From: Locusta migratoria
Lineage: Eukaryota; Arthropoda; Insecta; Orthoptera; Acrididae
Direction: 5' to 3'
NCBI GenBank assembly: GCA_026315105.1
Contig: CM048744.1
Location: 977,932,721 to 977,996,720 of the forward strand
DNA length: 64,000 bases
Shown here: piece by piece, positions 10,757 to 22,261 of the stretch
Numbering within the stretch: the first letter of the stretch is position 1
How the letters are laid out: each line of letters begins with the position of its first letter
Translations under genes and position numbers: made by a program
Notes under the pieces: model-generated
Databases searched by the model: none
Seen by the model: the letters and a program-made list of their open reading frames with translations, nothing else
Told to the model about the DNA's origin: nothing

Positions 10757-11842
10757 TACATCTACATGGGACACTCTGCAAATCACATTTAAGTACCTGG
10801 CAGAGGCTTCATCGAACCACCATTATACTATTTATCTCCCATTCCATTCTCGAATAGCGCGCGGGAAGAAAGAACACCTGAACCTCTCCGTTCGAGCTCT
10901 GATTTCTCTTATTTTATTCTGATGCTCATTTCTACCTATGTAGGTGGGAGTCAACAATATATTTACGCATTCGGAGGATAATGTTGGCGATTGGAGTTTC
11001 GTAAGTAGCTCACGCCGCAGCGATAAGCGCCGTTGTTGTAATGATTCCCATCCCAGATCCTGTATCATTTCCGTAACACTGTCTCCCATGTATCGTGACA
11101 ATACGAAACGAGCTGCCCTTCTTTGGGCTCTTTCGATGTCCTCCGTCAAACCCACCTGATAAGGATCCCACAATGGGTAGCAAAACTCCATAAAAGGACG
11201 GAGAAGCGTAGTGTATGCAGTTTCTTTAGTAGTTCTGTTGCATGTTTTAAGGGTTCTGCCAATAAAACGCAGTCTCCGGTTCGCCTTTCCCACGACATTA
11301 TCTACGTGTTCTTTCCAATTTAAGTTTGAAGTAACAGTAATTCCCAGTAATTTTGTAGAGTTTACGGCCTTCACTTTTGATTGATTTATCTTATAAACAA
11401 AGTTTAACGAATTTCTTTTCGAACTCATGTGCACGACTTCACGCTTCTCATTATTCAGAGTCAATTGCCAATTCTTACACCAAATCGTTCTGCAGTTGGT
11501 TTTGATCTTCAGATGATTTCACTAGATCGTGAATAACGCCGTCATCTGCAAACAATCTAAGACAGCTGTTTAGATTTTCTCCCAAATCGTTTATGTAAAT
11601 AAGGAACAGCAGATAACCAATAACACTACCCTGTGGAACGCCCCATATCACCTCTGTTTTAGTCGATACCTTACCATCGATTACTACGAATTGTGTTGTC
11701 TATTGACAAATTTGCGGCGATATACCATAACCACGCAATTTGATTAAAAGTCGTTTGTGAGGTACGGTGTCAAAAGCCTTCTGGAAATCAAGAAATACGG
11801 AATCGATTTGCGAACCAATGTCGATAGCACCAATCACTTCGT
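10757..11842 (-). mobile_element. CR1/Jockey-group LINE (family A), 5'-truncated
   Basis: In antisense order this copy shows the RT segment 'FLDFQKAFDTVPHKRL' (about 11780), a 'GSVIG' turn, and the catalytic FADD box at 11541-11552 with both aspartates. Then comes the C-terminal domain (minus frame 10832-11464) with 'LLGITVTSNLNWKEHV', 'RRAARFVLSRYMGDSVTEM' and the terminal 'IREWNGR'. The 3' end has the usual 'acatctacatggg'. Stops and frameshifts separate the RT part from the C-terminal frame. It lacks the endonuclease and ORF1. Confidence 0.9.
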
Positions 11843-14206
11843 GTGAATAAAGATTTACATCAAGAAGTACGCCATTCTGGACGATGGCATGTGAGGAACG
11901 CTAAGCCTGGCACGAAGATAACTGTATTCGAGGAAGAAATATCAGGAGCAGCAAAAGGGCGCTGGAGCTTCCGGCAGCTGCACTGGGAAAATAATCGAGC
12001 TTGGGGCAAGAGCCCTCAGCAGCAGGTCCAAGAGTCAAGGCGGAGTACGTTGCCACATCTTGACAAGTGAGCTAACAAAGAGGGCAGTCACTAGATGCTG
12101 TACATGACACAGGCCTCCTTTGCTGTTTGGTACGTTCGGAACTCATAGCTGGCCTTTAACACGCTGCGATCACCAGTGCGGGCGGTAACGCCTGTAAGCG
12201 CACAGGAGCCGAGACCTGAAACCTGTCATATTCAAAGCGAATATAGCGTCTGCACAAGAGATACAGAAATACAAGTACGCTTTACCTGCATGGCGATTAT
12301 GTGATAATCGTGACGCTCAAAGCGTCATATGCATTTATTGCAAACAATTGTAACAACGCCTCTGATTTATTGATTTTATTGCAAACTGGGAACAAAATTA
12401 AATTGAAACAAGCGATAAATCCGCTAAATTTATAAAGAATTAGTCTGAAAACACCAAAAGGTTTATCATACGGAGAAAAAGAAACACGTCTCATCTGAAA
12501 TTAGTTGCTATGGAAACCCAATCCCATATAACAAATTTGCAAAGTGTATAGGCGATGTTTTTATAGCAAACCACTAAAGACGAATACACACGACTGCAGA
12601 CAGGAAAACGTTACGTGACGTTTTTTTGGTGGCCTGTACTAACACGAGTGCACAGCCAAACAAACTAAACAGAGTACTCAGCTAGCGCGCCGCTTATAAG
12701 CGTTATCCGCACTGGCGTGTTTATGGCGGAAACGCTTATAACCGTCAGCCGCAGCGAACGTGTTAAATTGCTTATCTTGACCCAGGAAGGAGCCTAATGC
12801 GGCCAACATGCGTCTCGCCAGTCGTCGATACGAGAAAGGTCAGATGCACATGCGAGATCTGGGACGCTACATAAACCTTAGTACACCGGGTGCGTTCGTT
12901 GCAGCGGCGACCAATTCCACCCAAATCCGACGTAAAAAGCGCCGACTCCAGGGCCACAGACGGCCGCAAGAGTGCTGTCGAACAAGTGGCCGAGCATGTT
13001 ACCGCGTGTTGACCGGCAGGCTCCTGCTACAAGCTAGGCACTGGTCGAACCATGCTGTAGCATCTCCGATGCTGTGGCCACGGTTACCTGCGACGCTGCT
13101 ACAGCCAGAGGATGTGGCAGCCGAGTGCAGCGGTACTGGCTCTAACGCGCCACGATTAAAAGGCTTAGCGCAGATTACTCGCTGCTTTCGCCCCAGAGCC
13201 GGTACGGCGCTACAGATATTGCCGACGACGGTGGGATACCGGGAGACACTGCTGCCGAGAGCCGTTTACAAGCAGTGCTACCACAGTCTAATAAATACAG
13301 TCGCGACACTCACTGCTGTTACAGCTGTTACCGCCTGACATTTGGAGCGACACTAGCGCTCCAAGCGGTCGTAAAGCCGGCTGCTCCTTAACGCCGTATA
13401 CGACACATTAATAATGACCGCTTGTAATTACTTTTCTGTGTGGTTTGCTAAATATTGTATATATTCTTGCATTCCAAGCTTTATTTAAGTATCTTGTCAC
13501 ATGACTGAGTGTAAAAGAAACGTAAACCGAGCAAAAACTCGTTGTGATCGGACACAGACTGCAATTGTGCAATACGTTACGAAATATTTCTTTAGAATTT
13601 GCTTGCAGCTTACCTTGCCGGTAGTGACAGATAAACATAGTATTTTGTGCAAACAACCCTATAATAGAACTTCTAAGGGCCAGTTGAATATCAACAAATG
13701 TAAATTTAGTAACAACTCGTGAATAAACTGACGCTAACTGCAACATATTTATGACGAAATTCTTCAGACATTGCACCTTTCTTTGCTGGTAAACACAGTA
13801 TTTCGCACATGAGAAGCATGTAATTGGCCTTTCCTGTGTTAAAAGGTGCGAAACAATGTTTTTCCCCTGCTTTTTAGTTATGAGAAAACCCACTGGCTAT
13901 GAAACTTTCATCTAATATAATTTTGCCACGATGTTATTTTAATTATATGTTGTTTTAAGATAATATTACGTCGATTACACGACAGTCTAAATGTCATATT
14001 ATATGAATGGTCCTCAGTCATTATCACAGTCTGTCATTATATGGTTCGTTGATGAGGGAGGAGTGCGAGGGGGCGGGGCGACAATCGCCTGTAAAATAAG
14101 ACGCCTCTGTGATTTCCATTAGATAAAACAGGAAACATTTAACCTTTCAAACATTAAAACGGTAACAATGAACACTTATTTTCCATACATTTCTTATATA
14201 TTTGCC
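11843..14206. other. Long unassigned stretch with an unrecognised 176-codon frame
   Basis: A plus frame at 12808-13338 starts MRLASRRYEKG and is arginine/alanine-rich. It has no recognised domain, signal peptide or membrane segment and ends in a TAVTAVTA repeat. It may be chance in GC-richer DNA. The rest (to 14206) is AT-rich with no gene or repeat recognised. Confidence 0.4.
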
Positions 14207-14221
14207 TCAATAATGAATTAC

Positions 14222-14732
14222 TTTCGAATACCCAGACAATAATGTTTCTAGCTGTGATGTCGCAGCAACCACAGTCGTAATACTTGTTTCAGGACACAGT
14301 TTAATTTCTTCCGCCTTTATATTATCACGTCTTTGCGGTAGTTTCCTCTTCATTTCCAGTTTCGGTGGTTTGTTTGGAACATCGAACAATGTAGGCACAG
14401 CATTCCACACCAACTTCTTCCGTTCATCATTCATGAACTGGTTTGCATCGAAGTGTAGCGAGCAGAACTTCACATTATCATGTAAATACGCGGCAACTTT
14501 ATCCAAAGGATCTTCTCTGCTATTTATAAGCCATTTCTTGATCTAAAAAGAAATAATCTTCAATATGTGTCTGTTGCTTACAAGATAATTGTAAATAAGC
14601 ATTACCGAATCTTGATGTCACATACCTCTCAGGCTCTGTAGGAAACCTAAAGAATGATAAATGAGACGTATTCTTGTTGTTGTTGTTGCTGCAATTTATT
14701 GTACTACACACGCTTCCCTTCGTAAAAACCAT
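14222..14732 (-). CDS. THAP-domain protein, two 5' exons (partial or decayed gene)
   Basis: Exon 1 starts at an ATG at 14730-14732 with MVFTKGSVCSTINC, the first Cys pair of a C2CH THAP zinc finger, then 'LSFFRFPTEPER'. Exon 2 (14222-14542) reads KKWLINSRED, then 'VKFCSLHF' (the second Cys/His pair) and 'WNAVPTLFD', the AVPTxF signature closing the THAP fold. THAP domains bind DNA sequence-specifically in the nucleus. A 'ttctttttag' acceptor precedes exon 2. The strong donor at 14625 leaves the exons out of frame, while a weaker GT at 14621 restores it. A possible exon 2 donor ('aaag/gtaattc' type) lies at 14221. The best match I know is the 52-kDa repressor/THAP0 group; a P-element or hAT-derived relic is the alternative. 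The rest of the protein is not in the window. Confidence 0.7.
14543..14621 (-). other. Inferred intron of the THAP-domain gene
   Basis: 79 bp between the two THAP half-domains, AT-rich, with a polypyrimidine-AG acceptor on the minus strand. The boundary at 14621 is chosen because it keeps the reading frame; 14625 has the better donor consensus but shifts it. Confidence 0.5.
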
Positions 14733-14996
14733 TTCGTACACCAAAACACACAACAAACACACGTCTCGTATAAGATACAGAGCAACGTGGCTTTACCTCC
14801 GCAAGGAGCGCTGCAGTCGCCTAGTATAACAAAAATCAGCGGTAGTGTCGCGACTGTATATATTAGACTGTGGTGCTACACTGAAGCGAGCGATAACATA
14901 AAATATGCAGTAATAGAAGAAAGCAAACGGAAAGCTCAAGTTCTAAATTTAACCTTTAAGAAATCTTTCACGCACAAATATACCATCATTTGATCA

Positions 14997-16470
14997 ACGT
15001 ACTAATTCCGAAATAGGGGACATAGCAATAAGTATTTCCGGTGTAGAGAAGCAGCTGAGAGCTAAATACGAAAAAGTCTGCTGGTCCCGATGGAATACCA
15101 GTTCGGTTTTACAAAGACTATTCTGCGGCGTTGGCCCCCTACTTAGCTTGCATTTATCGCGAATCTTTAATTCAGCGCAAAGTTCCTAGTGATTGAAAAA
15201 ACGCGCAGGTGACTCCCGTTTATAAGAAAGGAAAGACAACTGACCCACACAAATACAGGCCAATATCGTTGACATCAGTTTCATGTAGAATTTTGGAGTA
15301 TATTCTCAGTTCGAATATAGCAAATTTCCTTGAAACGGAAAAGACTCTTTCTAGCAGCATGGGTTTAGGAAACATCGTTCATGTGAAACTCAGCTTGCCC
15401 TTTTCTCACATGACATCTTGCGAGCCATGGGTGAAGGGCAACACGCGGATTGTGTTTTTCTCGACTTCAAAAAGGCATTCGACGCGGTGCCACACTGCAG
15501 ACTGCTAACGAAGATACGAGCTTATGGAATGGGTTCACAGATTTGTGACTGGCTGGAAGACTTCCTAAGTAATAGAACGCAGTACGTTGTTCTCGACGGC
15601 GACTGTTCATCAGAGACGAGTGTATCGTCAGGCGTGCCCCAGGGGAGTGTGATAGGACCGCTATTATTTTCTATCTATATAAATGATCTGATGGGCAGAG
15701 TAAATTGTAATTTGCGGCTGTTTGCTGCTGACGCTGTGGTGTATGGGAGGGTATTGAATTTAACTGACTGTAACAGCATACAATATGACTTGGACAAAAT
15801 TTCTAGTTGGTGCGAAGAATGGCAGTAAGCCCTCAATGTAGAAAAATTAAGGTGATGCGCATGAGTAGGAAAATCAATCCCATAATTTAGAATACAGTAT
15901 TAGTAGTGAGCTGTCACGTCGTTCAAATATCTGGGCGTAACATTGCAGAGCGATATGAAATGGGACGAGCGTGTAAGGACTGTTGTGAGTAAGACGGACA
16001 GCCGACTTCGGTTTATTGGGAGAATTTTGGGAAGCTATACTTCATCTGTAAAGGAGACAGCGTATAAAACGCTTGTACGGCCACGTCTTGAGTATTGCTC
16101 AAGTGTTCGGGACCCGCAGCAGATCAGTTTAAAGGAAGACATGGAAGCAGTTCAGAGGCGAGCAGCTAGGTTTGTTACTGGTAGGTTCGAACAATATGCG
16201 AGTATCACGGAAATGCTCCGGCAACTCAACTGGGGATCGCTGGAGGAACGACGACGTTCTTTTCGTGAAATTCTGTTGAGTAAATTTAGAGGGCCGGAAT
16301 TTGAAGCTGAGTCTAGTACGATCTTGCTGCCGCCTACTTACATTTCGCATGGTAATCACAAAGACAAGATAAATTAGGGCTCGTACGGAGGCATATAGAC
16401 ATTCTTTTTTTCCTCCTCCTATTTGGGAGTGGAATAGGAAAGGTGAATTGCGATGTATGTAGATGTATAA
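14997..16470 (+). mobile_element. CR1/Jockey-group LINE (family B) with mutated RT site
   Basis: In order: a remnant of the RT N-terminal region ('DPHKYRPISLTSVSCRILEY' at about 15241), 'VFLDFKKAFDAVPHCRLL' (15448), 'SGVPQGSVIGPLLFSIYIND', then FAAD at 15721-15732 where FADD is expected, so the first catalytic Asp is Ala. The C-terminal domain follows at 15943-16377 ('DSRLRFIGRILGS', 'LEYCSSVRDPQQISLKED', 'VTEM'-like, 'EERRRSFRE'). Frameshifts and stops break it into at least three frames. The 3' UTR lacks about 55 bp found in the copy at 58328-59348. It begins about 265 bp from the THAP start codon. Confidence 0.9.
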
Positions 16471-16639
16471 GTATATACATGAAGAAACTGTGTTTTCAAT
16501 TCCATTTGAAATTAGTGATATTGAGATGCCTCGGCAATGTTAATGCGTGTTTGTTTTGATGAACATGAGGAAGAATTGAAGTTTGTGTTGTGGAGGGAGG
16601 CGTGTTTTAAGACAGTCCGTTCAATCGCCGTATCCAATA

Positions 16640-16711
16640 GCTCGTGGTGGCTTAGTGTTTATAGCATTTGCCTAGTAACCACGAGGTCCCGGGTTCCAGT
16701 CCCGAAAGCAG
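16640..16711 (+). repeat. tRNA-like sequence (SINE head or tRNA pseudogene)
   Basis: 72 nt with an A-box-like 'tggcttagtg' and a T-arm 'cccgggttccagtcccg'. The 5' and 3' ends do not pair into a 7-bp acceptor stem, so a functional tRNA is unlikely. No recognised SINE body follows. Confidence 0.4.
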
Positions 16712-17128
16712 CACAATTTTTAATTCAATGCCCTTCGTTCAATTCACACATACAACTCGGCTGTTGCTCATTTCACGCATGCGCCAAACGACGTGAATAC
16801 ATTTCGTATGCGTGAGGACCAGCAGAAATACCGTGGCTGCTCTTTGTTATTTCTCTACTCGCCAGCAGATGGGCTGACGGTTCTGCCTCGCAGTATCGTG
16901 GAAGAATGTGACGGGATCCGGCTGCACACCAGAAAATTATTGGAAGAAGAAATACTCCGTGAAAACTTCACATGCCAGCTCAAATATTTTATTTCTTCTA
17001 GATTAATGCATGCGCTGCAACAACCCAAAACTGTGCCTGCAGTCTACAGTAACAACACAAAGAGATAGTCGCTACATATTGAACATGGAAGATTCTGTAG
17101 GAGAGAGTTCTCATTTGTTTAGAATATT
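16712..17128. other. Unassigned stretch
   Basis: A 91-codon plus frame at 16793-17068 has no recognised domain. No repeat identified. Confidence 0.35.
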
Positions 17129-17137
17129 CTGTAATTT

Positions 17138-17332
17138 TCAAGTGTTTGTATAGCTTATGGGACTTAACTACGGGTCATCAGTCCCTAAACGTATAAACTA
17201 TTTATCAACTACCCTTTACTAAGGACGGCACAAATATCCATGCCCTAGGGGGGATTCGAACCCCCCACCGTAGTGGCCGTGCAGACCGTGACTGGCGCGC
17301 CTCAGTCCCCTCGGCCACCGCGGCCGGCTATG
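17138..17332 (-). mobile_element. SINE, complete, antisense
   Basis: All landmarks are present in inverse order: 'gggacttaactacgg', 'gtcatcagtccctaaac', B box 'ggattcgaacccc', A box 'cctcggccaccgcgg'. The TSD 'ctgtaattt' lies at 17129-17137 and 17333-17341. It sits 16 bp from the start of the mariner fold-back at 17349. Confidence 0.92.
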
Positions 17333-17348
17333 CTGTAATTTCTTAATA

Positions 17349-18049
17349 CGGGGCGCGTCCAGGAAGTAAGTTCCGTTTGGTAATAAAATGAAATTGTACA
17401 CAGATATACAAGAATTTTTTATTGCACAAAATTCTACAACTCTTAAACTACTTTTCCACATAACTGCCGAAATTTTGCACGCATTTGTCATATCGTGGCA
17501 CCAGGTTTTGCATGCATCCTTCAGAAGGTTGTCGCCTGTGTATTCAACCATGTGGTAACAGCCCTTAGCATCGTTGAAGTGTTGACCACCAATAACAAAG
17601 ACAGATTTTAGGTGTAAGAAGAGATGAAAGTCGCTAGGAGAGAGATCCGAGCTGTATGGAGAATGATCAAACAGGTCCCATTGAAATTTCCGTAAGAATT
17701 GTTAGGTCACATTCGGTGTGTGAGGTCAGGCATTATCGTGAGAAAAAAAAATCTTTTGACAGTAATCCTCTTCTTACACCTAAAGTCTGTCCTTGGTGGA
17801 CAACACTTCAACGATGATGACGAGCTGAAAGAACATATTGCCACATGGTTGAATAGACAGGCGGCAACATTCTATGAAAAAGGCACACAAAACCTTGTGC
17901 CATGCTATGACAATTGCCTACAAAATTTCGGAAGCTATGTAGAAAAGTATTTTAACAGTAGTAGATTTTTGTAAAATCAATATTTTCTCTGTATCTGTAC
18001 CCGTTCGTTTTATATAACCAAACGGAACTTTCTTTCTGGACGCGCCTCG
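17349..18049. mobile_element. Head-to-head mariner fold-back element, copy 1
   Basis: TA dinucleotides flank both ends (17347-17348 and 18050-18051). The termini are inverted repeats ('cggggcgcgtcc' left, inverted 'cgaggcgcgtccag' right), followed by 'ggaagtaagttccgtttggt' in opposite orientations. Both arms encode the C-terminal end of mariner transposase: the left arm on the minus strand (17400-17560) and the right arm on the plus strand (17820-17950, 'QAATFYEKGTQNLVP', 'NCLQNFGSYVEK'). The N-terminus and a complete catalytic domain are absent. It can only be mobilised in trans. Confidence 0.88.
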
Positions 18050-18051
18050 TA

Positions 18052-18754
18052 ATAGCAAAAATCTTGAAGGGGAACATGGATGTTTCAAAGTAGCGAAGAT
18101 AGCCAAGCTCTTTAGAGTCCATAGATACTGTACTTTCGTCTTGTTTTGGTGTCTAGCATCACTTCTCAAAACATGGAATACTTTTTCTCGCATTCTGTAT
18201 ATAACCAAAACATCGGCAGTATCCGACAGGACAATGAATTCCTCCTGGCGTGGTGGAAACGCGGTCACGTGCCGTTGAGCCCAAAAATGTAAGATTTACA
18301 GGGGACACAAAGCGCATAAACAGAGAGAGAGAGAGAGCTTTTCGCCAAGGGTGCGTATGTAGTTGGCAGTCGTGTTTTATCATGATTCGTTCGCGGGTGG
18401 ATACGAAACTTCACAAACGTACTCAGGGAACTACAGTGCCAGACCTCGTAAGAGAGGGAGAAAAAAAACATTCCGGGAGCGTACGTTCCTAAAAGAGTCC
18501 GGCAACCCAAACACTGTGCGAAACGACCGCAACAGAAGAATCGTATACATGAGAGCTTTCGCCGATGCTTTGCCACTCGCTCTTCCGGCACATATTTCGC
18601 GAGTGAAGCAGCGAACGGGTGGAACAGCGTAGAGCTGCCACGAGTATCGTCGGCCACACGACGAATGCATATGCAGCTCACAGACTTTGGTGGCACTCCT
18701 TTTTCCTGAGAAATGTTCTATGGACTAAAACTATAGTCCTCTTTGTTATAATAT
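18052..18754. other. Unassigned stretch
   Basis: Contains a short GA tract at about 18321-18339 and overlapping frames up to 143 codons on the minus strand, without a recognisable domain. Confidence 0.4.
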
Positions 18755-19850
18755 GTTGTTGTTGTTGTTGTTGTGGTGGTGGTGGTCTTCAGTCCGCAGA
18801 CTTGTTTGATGCACCTCTCCACGCTACCCTGTCCTGTGCAAGTCTCTTCATCTGAGAATAATTTCGGCAACCTACGTCATTTTGAATCTGCTTACTGTAT
18901 TCGTCCCTCGGTCTCTATTATTTTTACCCCACACACTTCATTCTAATGCTAAGTTGACAATTCCTTGATGTCTCAGAATGTGTACAACCAATCTATCCCT
19001 TCTCTTAGTCAGGATATGCCAGAAACTCCTTTTCTCCCCGAATCGGTTAAGCGCCTCCTCATTAGTTACGTGATCTACCCATCTAATTTTCATCATTCGT
19101 CTGTAACACCGCATTTCAAAAGCTTCTGTCATCTTTTTATCTGAACTCCTTATCGTCCACGTTTCACTCCCATACAATGCTACATTCCAAACAAATGCTT
19201 TCAGAAAGGACGTCCTAACATTTAAATTAATATTGGACGTTAACAAGTTTCGCTTCTTTGAAACGCTTTTCTTCCCATAGCCATTCTGCATTTTATATCT
19301 TCTTTACTTCGGCCATCAGAAGTTATCTTGCTAACCAAATAACAAAATTCATCTATTACTTTTATTGTCTCAATACCTAATCTAATTCCTTCAGCATCGC
19401 CTGATTTTCTGCCATTGCATTCCATTACCTTCGTTTTACTCTCGTTACTCTTCGTCTTCTATCTTCCTTTTGAGACACTGTCAATTCCATTCAATTGCTC
19501 TTCCACATCTTTTGCGGTTTCTGACAGAATTACTATGTCATCAGCAAACCGCATTTCTTCTCCCTGCACTTTAATGCCCTCTCCAAATTTCTCCTTCCAT
19601 TCCTTCACTGCCAGCTCAATGTACAGGTTGAACAACATTGGGGAAAGGCTACAAGACTGTCTTACTGCCTTCCCAACCTCTGCGTCCCTTTCTTGCCCTT
19701 CGCTGTAATAACCGCTGTCTGGTTTTTGTATAGATTGAATATAACTCTTCGCTCCCTATATTTTGCCCCCGATACCTTCAGAATTTGGAAGAGAGTATTC
19801 CAGTCGACATTGTCAAAAGCTTTCTTCTCCAAATCGACAAACACCAAAAA
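18755..19850 (-). mobile_element. RTE-clade LINE, 5'-truncated, trinucleotide tail
   Basis: The 3' end lies at the left with (GTT)n/(GGT)n at 18757-18785, i.e. an (AAC)n tail in sense, typical of RTE elements. Antisense frames give, in element order, 'VFVDLEKKAFDNVDWNTLF' (19662-19847), the RT box FADD inverted at 19537-19548, 'EFCYLVSKITSDGRSKEDI', and the C-terminal 'YGSETWTIRSSDKKM' and 'EKRSFWHILTKRRDRL' (18938-19291). Frames are interrupted by frameshifts. The 5' end abuts a truncated SINE. It probably derives from the family that also contributes 21305-21790 and 62847-63331. Confidence 0.9.
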
Positions 19851-19853
19851 CCA

Positions 19854-19976
19854 ACAAACTACTTATGAACTACCTTATAGTAAAGACGGTACAAACATCC
19901 ATGCCCGAGGGGGGATTCGAACCCCCGACGGGGAACGGCCACGCGCATCGTAGCATAGCGCCTCAATGCGTTCGGA
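19854..19976 (-). mobile_element. SINE, truncated at its 3' side
   Basis: The head is inverse with an intact B box ('ggattcgaacccccgac') and an A-box side of the 'cagcgcctcaatgcg' type, as at 49195-49390. The last about 60 bp of the body are absent, cut at the junction with the RTE LINE. Confidence 0.8.
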
Positions 19977-19985
19977 CGCTTTCAA

Positions 19986-20362
19986 TAGTCAGAAGAGGTA
20001 AGATTGCGTACCCGTATTATCACGACACAGGGGAGACAGTGTTACGGAAATGATACAGGATCTGGGATGGGAATCATTACAACCACGGCACTTATCGCTG
20101 CGGCGTGGGCTACTTGCGAAACTCCAATTGCCAAAATTCTCTTCCGAATGCGAAAATATATTGTTGACTGCCACTTAGATAGGTAGAAACGATCATCAGA
20201 ATAAAATACGAGAAATCAGAGCTCGAACAGAGAGATTCAGGTGTTCATTCTTCCCACGCGCTATTCGAGAATGGAATGGGAGATAAGTAGTATAATGGTG
20301 GTTCGATGAACCCTCTGCCAGGCACTTGAATGTGATTTGCAGAGTATCGCATGCAGGTGTAG
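19986..20362 (+). mobile_element. CR1/Jockey-group LINE 3' end (family A)
   Basis: It begins in the 'RRAARFVLSRY' region (degraded) and continues through 'ggagacagtgttacggaaatg', a 'LRRGLLAKLQ'-like stretch, 'aatcagagctcgaacagag' and 'gcgctattcgagaatgg'. It ends at the 3' 'ccaggcacttgaatgtg...gtgtagatacg'. The frame is broken. Heavily 5'-truncated fragment. Confidence 0.85.
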
Positions 20363-20999
20363 ATACGAGGGCAGGTGGTGAATCGCGTACAGCCGTTCAC
20401 AGGCCTCCTACTTGCCCCGTGTGACCAGCAGGCGGGCAGCGGCAGTTCAAGCAGCCACGTCGGCTGGCGCCGTTGCGTGACCAGTGGCAGCCCTGGCTGT
20501 GACACCGACACCACACTCACAGCGGGGCACTCCGCCAGCTAGCCGGCTGTCGTTCAACTGTATCCGCTACCTAATATGCTGTGCCCGAGGCCGCCGGGCT
20601 CAAGTTCAGTACGGTATCCTTTGCGAAGCAGCGCTCCATTCCTCAGGTACCGCTTGTCACTTTTTTATTTTCGCAACAAACCACCATTAACTTGCTGACG
20701 AACCAGGAAGGAGATCATCATTTAATACTAAGAATGTACCCAAACGTATCTCGGTTTCAACACGAGTTGGAAGATTTTCTGTCTACTTTTCATTTACACA
20801 GACCTCGGATTGTTTCAGTGTGCACTTTAACCCATCCTTCACCTCTCAACGATGTGAGGAGTCGACAGAAACGACACGTGGTTAGGATGCCACGTTAAAC
20901 TGTAGGTCCCCTTTCCTTTCCCCGGTTGGATAACTGGGGTAGGCTAGGGACACGCAAGTCGCCGAAGTGGCGTCCAGTTGAAAGACTTGCACCAGACCA

Positions 21000-21001
<2 letters not shown>
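20363..21001. other. Unassigned stretch
   Basis: A plus frame of 105 codons at 20581-20898 shows no recognised domain. No repeat family recognised. Confidence 0.4.

Positions 21002-21042
<41 letters not shown>
21002..21042. repeat. (AC)n microsatellite
   Basis: About 20 uninterrupted AC units. Confidence 0.97.
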
Positions 21043-21043
<1 letters not shown>

Positions 21044-21304
21044 TGCCTACAACCGCGCAGCCATTCCCGGACGACCAGTCCCACTTTAGGCAAGGCATTG
21101 AAATAACAGACACCGTATTAAACCGTATTCTCGTACTCGGGCTTCTCTCTGCGATTCCTCTCATGCTAGCAATGAAAGAAGTTTCTCACAAAATTTCCTC
21201 TGATGCATATTTCCGGCAGTAAATGGACGTCGAATACTGGGATGGGTGTGTCGTACACGAGTCTGTTTCAGAATTACACAATAGAAAAAATGTCACATAA
21301 TTTC

Positions 21305-21790
21305 GTCCTGGAGGTGCTAAACCGAATTGGGGAGAAAAGGAGTTTCTGGCATATCCTGACTAAGAGAAGGGATAGATTGGTTGGACATATTCTGAGACAT
21401 CAAGGAATTGTCAACTTATCATTAGAAGGAAGTGTGTGGGGTAAAAATCGTAGAGCCGGCCGCGGTGGCCGAGGGGACTGAGGCGCTCCAGTCACGGTCT
21501 GCACGGCCACTACGATCGGGGGTTCGAATCCCCCCTCGGGCATGGATATTTGTGCCGTCCTAGTTCGTAAGTAGTTCATAAGTAGTTTGTAAGTTTAGGG
21601 ACTGATGACCCCGTAGTTAAGTCCCATAGACTATACAAACATTTGAACATTTTTGAAAAATCGTAGAGGGAGACCGAGGAACGAATATAGTAAGCAGATT
21701 CAAAATGATGTAGGCTGCCGAACGTATTCTCAGATGAAGAGACAGGACAGGGTAGCGTGCAGAGCTGCATCAAACCATTCATATGAAAAC
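21305..21790 (+). mobile_element. RTE-clade LINE 3' fragment split by a SINE
   Basis: 21305-21455 encodes the RTE C-terminal region ('NRIGEKRSFWHILTKRRDRL', 'GHILRHQGIVNLSLEGSV'), nearly the same protein as the antisense copy at 18938-19291. After the SINE the LINE resumes at 21669 ('gagaccgaggaacg', 'atgaagagacaggacaggg') and ends near 21790. The element is 5'-truncated. The SINE is the younger insertion. Confidence 0.9.
21456..21655 (+). mobile_element. SINE nested in an RTE LINE
   Basis: Complete copy with intact A and B boxes and a 3' end 'tttgaacatttttg', where T5 could act as a Pol III terminator. The perfect 13-bp TSD 'aaaaatcgtagag' lies at 21443-21455 and 21656-21668 in the LINE. 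Confidence 0.96.
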
Positions 21791-22261
21791 ATCCATTTCC
21801 TTTAACCACTCTTAATCACTGCGCAAATAAAGCATTTTAACGGCACAAGAAAGTGAGTTCGGAGCACTCCATGTTTCGATGTTGACTTATGTTAATACTG
21901 CAGATGCGCTGCATTACAGCGTCTTTGGTCGAAGCGAATAGCCAATCAGTGATCTGATTGTTGGAGAATGTAGAACTTGATCCAAGCTGTGGATAGCAAA
22001 ACTTCTACTTCCTTTTACCACTTTTAATGGGTAAATGCACACATAATATTCATATTCGTGATATCTACGACAAACAATCTTTCGAATTATGTAACTTTCA
22101 TTGGCCTTCTTGTACGAATACATTAGTAATCTGTACCACAATTTTCGTGTTGGCGTATTTACATAATGATGTATAGATCACTTTCAGCGGAATAACCTAC
22201 AAATATTCACATATTCGTAAAATCAGACAAATTCGGCTGTTTTTAAATTCATTTCACGTTT
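21791..22261. other. Unassigned AT-rich stretch
   Basis: No gene or repeat recognised. Confidence 0.4.

Noticed and set aside
12808..13338. 176-codon plus-strand frame as a gene
   Set aside because: No recognised domain, skewed composition, repetitive C-terminus; listed only as an unassigned stretch.
18757..18785. Independent trinucleotide microsatellite
   Set aside because: It is the 3' tail of the RTE LINE, at the expected place and orientation.
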